A stretch of DNA of 11,236 nucleotides from Alphaproteobacteria bacterium (GTDB lineage Bacteria; Pseudomonadota; Alphaproteobacteria; Sphingomonadales; Emcibacteraceae): positions 1 to 11,236 of the forward strand of contig NVTJ01000085.1 in assembly GCA_002401545.1 (NCBI GenBank), read 5' to 3'. Numbering within the stretch: the stretch's first letter is position 1; every line of letters begins with the position of its first letter. The position numbers and the translations under genes were made by a program. The notes under the pieces are model-generated. The model had not been told where the DNA came from. It searched no databases and saw only the letters and a program-made list of their open reading frames with translations. Shown here piece by piece: positions 6,941 through 11,236 of the stretch.

Positions 6941-8263
6941 ATGACTCATGAAGAACAACTCAAAAATATTGAAATGAACCTGCACTATCTGCAACAGGGA
7001 GAATACCAGAAGATTGCCGAGGGTTCATGCGTCAATACGACCCTGATAAAACAGATATCCGATCAGAATATTGAACGTGTTGACAAAAATCTGCGGCGTA
7101 CCGTTGATATGTCAATCACCGCCTGTAAAAGCGTCACCGGCGTAACTGAAATGATCCGGGAAATCAGAGAAACCGACAGTCAAACCCAATCCATAGCCGC
7201 TGCTGTTGAGGAGCTTGCCGCATCTGTTGGCAGCATTTCCGAAAGCGCCCGTGGCGCGACGGACGAAGTCATCCGCGTCGCCGAAAGTGCCGCCATTGGT
7301 CTTGATTCGGCCAGAATGGCACAAACCACCATGGATGAAATAGCAGATTCTGTTCAGCAATCGGCCCAAAAGGTGGATAATTTATCTGAAGCCTCCGAAG
7401 AAATCGGAAAAATTGTCAAGGATATTGATGATATTGCCAAACAGACCAATCTTCTTGCCCTGAATGCCACCATTGAAGCGGCCCGCGCCGGAGAAGCCGG
7501 GAAAGGCTTTGCCGTCGTTGCCAATGAAGTTAAAGGCCTGGCTGCCCAGACCGCAACAGCCACCGAAAATATTCGTACCCGCATTAATAATCTGCGCAAC
7601 GAAATGGGGGGCATTATCACCGTCATGCATGAAGGAAGCGAGAAAGTAACCAAGGGGAAAGAGGTTATTGACAGCTCAACACAGGAAATAGCCAGCATTT
7701 CGGATCAGGTTAATACTGTCAACAGCCGGATGCAGGAAATTAACGGAATTCTGAGCCAGCAGGCAGAAGCCTCCCAGGAAGTATCACAGGGTGTCACAAT
7801 AATAGCCCGCATGTGTGCCACTAATGTGACGAAAATAAATGAAGTGATTGAAGTACTGGAGGGCACAGAGGCACCGATCATGGAAAGTATGAATGACATG
7901 GTTTCCCGCGGCGGCAAAACCGCCATCATTCAGGTGGCAAGGGCAGACCATATGATCTGGATGCGTAAATTGTCCCAGATGCTGGCGGGCCGAACGGCCC
8001 TGAACCCTGATGAACTTGCGGATCATCACAGTTGTCGTCTGGGGAAATGGTATGATAGCCAGAAAGATACCCGTTTCACGTCGTTGGCCGAATGGAAAGC
8101 CCTGGAAAAACCGCACCGTGATGTTCATGCAAAAGGAATAGAAGCCGCCAGGCTATATTCAAACGGCAAGATGGATGAAGCGATTGAAGCGGTAAAAGAA
8201 GCCGAAACCGCATCGCAAAGCGTCATGGAAATTCTTGAAAAAATAGGTCATAAAATTTCCTGA
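6941..8263 (+). CDS. Cytosolic methyl-accepting chemotaxis protein with C-terminal CZB zinc-binding domain
   Basis: A 440-aa soluble chemoreceptor that would signal to CheA/CheW. No hydrophobic membrane span is present. Residues 1-80 form a short helical N-terminus with no recognisable PAS or HAMP domain. The coiled-coil signalling domain runs about 85-310, with the highly conserved hairpin tip around 162-205 (QTNLLALNATIEAARAGE at 168-185). Residues 328-440 form a chemoreceptor zinc-binding (CZB) domain, with the expected 3-His/1-Cys ligands: His337, Cys365 in SCRLGKWY, and His392 and His396 in KPHRDVHAKG. CZB receptors such as Helicobacter TlpD sense oxidants or zinc availability (family knowledge). 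No CheR-binding pentapeptide is seen at the C-terminus. The start is ATG 6941-6943, with only a weak ACGGA upstream. No other chemotaxis gene is adjacent, so it is an orphan receptor. Its stop lies one base from the stop of the converging desaturase gene. Confidence 0.93.
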   Translation: MTHEEQLKNIEMNLHYLQQGEYQKIAEGSCVNTTLIKQISDQNIERVDKNLRRTVDMSITACKSVTGVTEMIREIRETDSQTQSIAAAVEELAASVGSISESARGATDEVIRVAESAAIGLDSARMAQTTMDEIADSVQQSAQKVDNLSEASEEIGKIVKDIDDIAKQTNLLALNATIEAARAGEAGKGFAVVANEVKGLAAQTATATENIRTRINNLRNEMGGIITVMHEGSEKVTKGKEVIDSSTQEIASISDQVNTVNSRMQEINGILSQQAEASQEVSQGVTIIARMCATNVTKINEVIEVLEGTEAPIMESMNDMVSRGGKTAIIQVARADHMIWMRKLSQMLAGRTALNPDELADHHSCRLGKWYDSQKDTRFTSLAEWKALEKPHRDVHAKGIEAARLYSNGKMDEAIEAVKEAETASQSVMEILEKIGHKIS

Positions 8264-8264
8264 A

Positions 8265-9080
8265 TCAATCAGAACGGCTTGCATTATTTTTGTCTGAAAA
8301 TGGCAGGGTTAGCAAAGTCCATAACCCTGTTTTGTCAGCATTCCTGTAATCTTTCAAGCCAATATCCATTTTCGTGTGTCCCTGCGCCGGCTGAGGCTGA
8401 TAGGTTCCGAAAAGCCTGTCCCACCACGGCATGTTAAAGCCAAAATTACTGTTGGTCTCATGGGGGATCACCGAATGATGAACCCTGTGCATATCAGGTG
8501 TAACAATGAACAGGCGCAGGATTTTATCAAAGGATATGGGCAGGCTGATATTGCCGTGATTAAACATGGCCGTCGCATTCAGGAGAATTTCAAATATCAC
8601 CACCGCCACGGCGGGAACCCCGAGCAATAATACCGCCGCCGCTTTAATCAGGCTGGAAAGCAATATTTCAACCGGATGAAACCGCAGGCCGGTTGTCACA
8701 TCAATTTCCTGATCAATATGATGGACCTTATGCAAACGCCAGAGCCACGGCACATAATGAAAAACCACATGCTGTCCGTAAATGACCAGATCCAGCAGCA
8801 AAACGGCGGTAATCACCGCGAGTGGAGTGGGCAGCGACAGATAATTCAGCAACCCGATTTGATGCTGATCCGCATATATCGCCACTCCGACGGCAGTGAA
8901 GGGTACAATCAGCCTGACAACAAGGCTATTCAGGAAAACAAGGGACAGGTTACGTGTCCAGCGTATTTTCCGGCTTATATGCCGCACACGTTTTGACCTG
9001 AGGGCTTCCCATATTGCCACGATGCACAACACACCGAAGAAAAAATACAACCGTATTGCTACCTCATTTTCCAATATCAT
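8265..9080 (-). CDS. Sterol desaturase / fatty acid hydroxylase superfamily membrane di-iron oxygenase
   Basis: A 271-aa integral membrane protein of the superfamily that hydroxylates or desaturates sterols, carotenoids, fatty acids or ether lipids with a non-haem di-iron centre. All expected histidine boxes are visible: HVVFH (104-108), HKVHH (117-121), FNHGN around His175, and HRVHH (198-202), with further His135 in RFHP and His207. Hydrophobic segments at about 10-25, 45-70, 85-103 and 145-172 bracket the boxes, and WWDRLFGTY (219-227) is typical of the family. Its ATG (9078-9080) directly abuts the TGA of the DUF3179 gene with no intervening base, and no good ribosome binding site is seen, so translation probably depends on the upstream gene. 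The substrate cannot be named from sequence. Many bacterial members act on envelope lipids or hopanoid-like molecules, which is inference here. Confidence 0.9.
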   Translation of the reverse strand: MILENEVAIRLYFFFGVLCIVAIWEALRSKRVRHISRKIRWTRNLSLVFLNSLVVRLIVPFTAVGVAIYADQHQIGLLNYLSLPTPLAVITAVLLLDLVIYGQHVVFHYVPWLWRLHKVHHIDQEIDVTTGLRFHPVEILLSSLIKAAAVLLLGVPAVAVVIFEILLNATAMFNHGNISLPISFDKILRLFIVTPDMHRVHHSVIPHETNSNFGFNMPWWDRLFGTYQPQPAQGHTKMDIGLKDYRNADKTGLWTLLTLPFSDKNNASRSD

Positions 9081-10055
9081 TCAGTCAGTATAGATCGTTC
9101 CTGCAGGATTAAAAGCCATAAAGGCAAAAGCAAATGGAATGTGATAAACCACATCTTCACCATCCCGTGTCACGACAACATTGCCAATATCCTTCCCTTT
9201 CTTGATATAGCGCGTGTCGAGGGCAGAATTCTGCCCGCGCTGCCAGGTTAATTGCAGACCTTCATGAGTGATGGTTTTTTTCTTTTTTAACAGGGACAGG
9301 GGCCAGGCATCCGCACCCACCGCCACAACCCGGGAAAGCGGGCGAACGGGTCCCTTGTAATCCCCTTTGAATAAAAATGGCCAACGTTCCGAATCATACT
9401 TCACATAGGGGTTTTTACCGTACCGGCGCATACTTTTGTTGTTGGGCACCAACACCCGGCCTCTGGGGTGCCTTTCCTTGAACAAAGTGAAAGATTCAAC
9501 CCGGGACGGTATCGCCGTCAGGGTCTTTCCGGTATATTTACCCACAATAGCCTCGCCGGTAAACTGCTGCCACCAGCTTTCACTTTGGCGGTCATACATG
9601 ACCATATCAGACAGGCGCAGCTTGCCCGTCGTGCCAAAATCCAGCACACGCCCGTCCAGCGTCCGCTCAAAAACCAGCGCGGCATTGCAGAGCGGGCAAT
9701 AGGTGATCGTAACCGGCACCCCGCCCACTGTATCATTGACAATTTCATGAAACATGAGAATACGCACCGGATAGGCCCGCACATCACCCTTGATATTGAG
9801 GCTGATGACAGGCTCCTTTTTCCCCATGCCCTTTATTTCCCATACTGCCTTGAAGATAGGGTTATCAATGGCCGGGATACCATCTTTGGGCGGCCCGCCT
9901 TCCATAATATCCTTATAGACAATGGTGGTTTTTCTGAAATCTGTGTTCGGCCATTCGTATTTCCAGTTTTGCGGCGTGTCATTACCGGCGAAAGCCGCCG
10001 CGCCACCAATGGAAAACATCATAATGACCATCAAAGCCTGCCCGAATATCTTCAT
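9081..10055 (-). CDS. Secreted DUF3179 family protein
   Basis: A 324-aa exported protein of unknown biochemical function. A signal peptide is clear: MKIFGQ, a hydrophobic core through about residue 18, then the small-residue stretch AAAFA with cleavage likely after Ala23. The domain features known for DUF3179 are present: RAYP (93-96), HEIVND (103-108), the CxxC-containing YCPLCNAAL (119-127, Cys120 and Cys123), SESWWQQFTGEAI (158-170) and a C-terminal PFAFAFMAFNPAGTIY. The paired cysteines and His103 suggest metal or redox chemistry in the periplasm, but this is not established. The start is placed at Met 10055, because a GGAG (10062-10065) lies six bases before it; the ATG at 10067 overlaps that site and would put charged residues before the signal peptide. 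It lies downstream of the LysR gene and abuts the desaturase gene, which points to one operon. Confidence 0.88.
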   Translation of the reverse strand: MKIFGQALMVIMMFSIGGAAAFAGNDTPQNWKYEWPNTDFRKTTIVYKDIMEGGPPKDGIPAIDNPIFKAVWEIKGMGKKEPVISLNIKGDVRAYPVRILMFHEIVNDTVGGVPVTITYCPLCNAALVFERTLDGRVLDFGTTGKLRLSDMVMYDRQSESWWQQFTGEAIVGKYTGKTLTAIPSRVESFTLFKERHPRGRVLVPNNKSMRRYGKNPYVKYDSERWPFLFKGDYKGPVRPLSRVVAVGADAWPLSLLKKKKTITHEGLQLTWQRGQNSALDTRYIKKGKDIGNVVVTRDGEDVVYHIPFAFAFMAFNPAGTIYTD

Positions 10056-10060
10056 GGCTA

Positions 10061-10065
10061 TCTCC
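10061..10065 (-). promoter_or_regulatory. Ribosome binding site that fixes the DUF3179 start
   Basis: The minus strand reads ATGGAGATAGCCATG. GGAGA at 10061-10065 is six bases before the ATG at 10053-10055, ideal spacing. The upstream ATG (10065-10067) overlaps the ribosome binding site itself and has no such site of its own. Confidence 0.7.
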
Positions 10066-10095
10066 ATAAATTGATTTTGTTCCGGCCATAGTATT

Positions 10096-10109
10096 TGATA
10101 TTTTTATCA
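10096..10109. repeat. Small palindrome between the LysR and DUF3179 genes
   Basis: TGATA-TTTT-TATCA is a perfect inverted repeat with 5-bp arms in the 62-base gap downstream of the LysR stop. Its arms resemble those of the palindrome at 4086-4100 but the spacing differs (4 against 5 bases between TGATA and TATCA). It could be an operator in front of the DUF3179-desaturase pair. It does not match the FNR spacing (TTGAT-N4-ATCAA). Confidence 0.3.
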
Positions 10110-10117
10110 CACACACA

Positions 10118-11008
10118 TCAAAGATTTGTGATGTCCATAATCCGCTGCCGCATCCAAAGGCTCGCCTGGTCCGCATCGCGGCTTTTATGCCAATAAAGAT
10201 GAAGTTCCATCTGCGGAAGCTCAAAGGGAAGCTCCATAATACGGGCATCATACTGCCGGAGTAATCCCAAGGGTGCCGTCAAAGCCATATCAGACCGCAG
10301 GGCCACCAGCGGCGCCACCATATAATGTTGCAACCGCAGATGAATATGCCGTTTGTGGCCCATATTATTCAGGGCAATATCCACATGCCCCTGACCACTG
10401 CGCCGACTGGACACATGAATATGGTCAAAGCCCAGATAATCTTCCAGCCTGAGCTTGTCCCCCGCAAACGGATGATCTTTGCGCAACAGACAGACATATC
10501 GCTCCTTAAACAGGGGAGCATGACATAATTGCGGATCATTCAGCACCGGCGCGTCAATCACAAAGTCCATGGCACCGGTGGCCAGTTCCCTGATCAATTC
10601 TGACCGGGGGATATGATAGCTTTCCAGATTTATACCCCGCGCCCTGTCCGTGACCGCTTCCTCCAGTGCGGGCAGGATCATGGCCGCAATCAGGTCAGAC
10701 ATATTAATCCGAAAAGTCTTGTCCGATTTTTTCGGCTCAAATACACGGCCTTCATTCAGGCTGCTGTTCATCAGAAGCAAAGCGTCCCGTATGCGGCCAA
10801 TGATATTTTCAGCCACGGCTGTCGGTGCCATAGCTCTTTTGCTGCGGATAAAAAGCGGGTCATCAAACATGCGGCGAAGGCGGGCAAGGGCATTACTGAC
10901 CGCAGGCTGGCTGAGACATAATATTTCGGCCGCGCGCGTTAAATTTCGCTCCGCATAAATCGTCTCAAAAACGATGAATAAATTTAAATCAACCTGATTA
11001 AGCCGCAT
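10118..11008 (-). CDS. LysR-type transcriptional regulator
   Basis: A 296-aa regulator of normal LysR length. The winged helix-turn-helix is at about 5-65, with NLTRAAEILCLSQPAVSNAL at 22-41 as the DNA-contact part. The effector-binding domain covers about 95-290, starting FRINMSDLIAAMILPAL, a style seen in the NodD/PcpR-like branch (family-level judgement). The ligand is unknown. The ATG at 11006-11008 has AGAGG (11016-11020) seven bases upstream. It lies 62 bases upstream of the DUF3179 gene on the same strand and diverges from the histidine phosphatase gene. LysR regulators often control a divergent neighbour and themselves; here it may equally control the co-oriented DUF3179-desaturase pair. 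Confidence 0.93.
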   Translation of the reverse strand: MRLNQVDLNLFIVFETIYAERNLTRAAEILCLSQPAVSNALARLRRMFDDPLFIRSKRAMAPTAVAENIIGRIRDALLLMNSSLNEGRVFEPKKSDKTFRINMSDLIAAMILPALEEAVTDRARGINLESYHIPRSELIRELATGAMDFVIDAPVLNDPQLCHAPLFKERYVCLLRKDHPFAGDKLRLEDYLGFDHIHVSSRRSGQGHVDIALNNMGHKRHIHLRLQHYMVAPLVALRSDMALTAPLGLLRQYDARIMELPFELPQMELHLYWHKSRDADQASLWMRQRIMDITNL

Positions 11009-11024
11009 GGGGAGACCTCTTTAG

Positions 11025-11043
11025 TTATTAGTTTAGTGAATAA
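11025..11043. promoter_or_regulatory. Candidate LysR box between divergent genes
   Basis: TTATT (11025-11029) and AATAA (11039-11043) form an inverted repeat that contains the T-N11-A pattern of LysR binding sites. It covers the proposed -10 and start region of the LysR gene and the -35 region of the divergent phosphatase gene, the usual place for autoregulation. It is AT-rich, so chance is a real alternative. Confidence 0.4.
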
Positions 11044-11060
11044 TATACTATATATATAAT
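11032..11060 (+). promoter_or_regulatory. Putative promoter of the histidine phosphatase gene
   Basis: A perfect -10 TATAAT lies at 11055-11060. The best -35 is a weak TTTAGT at 11032-11037 with a 17-base spacer. A poor -35 would fit dependence on an activator such as the adjacent LysR protein (inference). Confidence 0.4.
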
Positions 11061-11069
11061 AAATTTCAA
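11042..11069 (-). promoter_or_regulatory. Putative promoter of the LysR gene
   Basis: Read on the minus strand: -35 TTGAAA (11064-11069, five of six consensus bases), a 16-base spacer, and -10 TATATT (11042-11047, five of six). Transcription would start near 11035, leaving a leader of about 25 bases that contains the AGAGG ribosome binding site. Confidence 0.5.
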
Positions 11070-11116
11070 AAATAATAAGATTCAGGTTATTCTTCGCCGG
11101 AATAAAGAGGGTCGCT

Positions 11117-11236
11117 ATGGCTGAAATATATCTGGTTCGTCACGGACAGGCATCATTCAATACGGATGATTATGACCGGCTGTCCGATAGGGGGCGGCAG
11201 CAATCAGAATATCTCGGACAATATTTTACCGAGCGC
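11117..11236 (+). CDS. Histidine phosphatase family protein (partial, phosphoglycerate mutase-like)
   Basis: Forty residues are visible before the window ends, beginning MAEIYLVRHGQASFNTDDYD. The LVRHGQ motif at 6-11 contains the phosphate-accepting His9 of the histidine phosphatase superfamily, and LSDRGRQQSEYLGQYF (22-37) is the conserved follow-on. The ATG at 11117-11119 has AGAGG (11106-11110) six bases upstream. Substrate cannot be predicted from the fragment. It diverges from the LysR gene across a 108-base AT-rich promoter region. Confidence 0.9.
   Translation, partial: MAEIYLVRHGQASFNTDDYDRLSDRGRQQSEYLGQYFTER

Noticed and set aside
10053..10067. ATG at 10067 as the DUF3179 start
   Set aside because: It overlaps the GGAG site serving the ATG at 10055 and would spoil the signal peptide start.
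10094..10110. FNR/CRP-type operator in the LysR-DUF3179 gap
   Set aside because: The half sites are separated by six bases rather than the four of an FNR box.
1..11236. CRISPR array, insertion sequence, prophage or integrase remnant
   Set aside because: No regularly spaced repeats, transposase motifs, long terminal inverted repeats or target-site duplications of a mobile element were seen; tRNA-Leu has no visible partial copy of its 3' end nearby.

Overview
The window reads as a chromosomal segment of a free-living alphaproteobacterium of roughly balanced base composition (judged by eye, not counted). The evidence is the order tRNA-Leu, tig, clpP on one strand, the bifunctional NAD(P)HX repair enzyme, a soluble zinc-binding chemoreceptor and a sterol-desaturase-type membrane oxygenase. 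No insertion sequence, phage gene, integrase or CRISPR array is visible. A finer placement (for example marine orders such as Emcibacterales, Sneathiellales or Kordiimonadales) would be a guess.

Left block, minus strand, 1-3997: a small unknown protein (85 aa), then NAD(P)HX epimerase/dehydratase, then tRNA-Leu(UAG), trigger factor with an unusual Lys/Ala-rich tail, and the start of clpP, cut by the window edge. The theme is protein folding and turnover plus metabolite repair. The unknown gene's stop codon is fused to the ribosome binding site of the repair enzyme, so those two are probably one transcript.

Middle block, plus strand, 4128-8263: a two-gene unit encodes a polysaccharide/lipid flippase-like membrane protein and, one base later, a membrane CDP-alcohol phosphotransferase. 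The latter carries an N-terminal domain that looks like a decayed nucleotidyltransferase. Together they suggest assembly and translocation of a phosphodiester-linked head group or glycolipid. A cytosolic methyl-accepting chemotaxis protein with a C-terminal CZB zinc-binding domain follows after an intergenic gap with repeats.

Right block, minus strand, 11008-8265: a LysR-type regulator, a secreted DUF3179 protein of unknown function and a sterol desaturase/fatty-acid hydroxylase-type enzyme. The last two abut with no base between stop and start, so they probably act together, possibly in envelope lipid modification. A histidine phosphatase gene diverges from the LysR gene at the right edge and is cut by the window end. 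The chemoreceptor and desaturase genes converge with one base between them.

The least explained parts are the flippase/CDP-alcohol transferase pair and the DUF3179/desaturase pair. No clearly new defence or mobile system was found.
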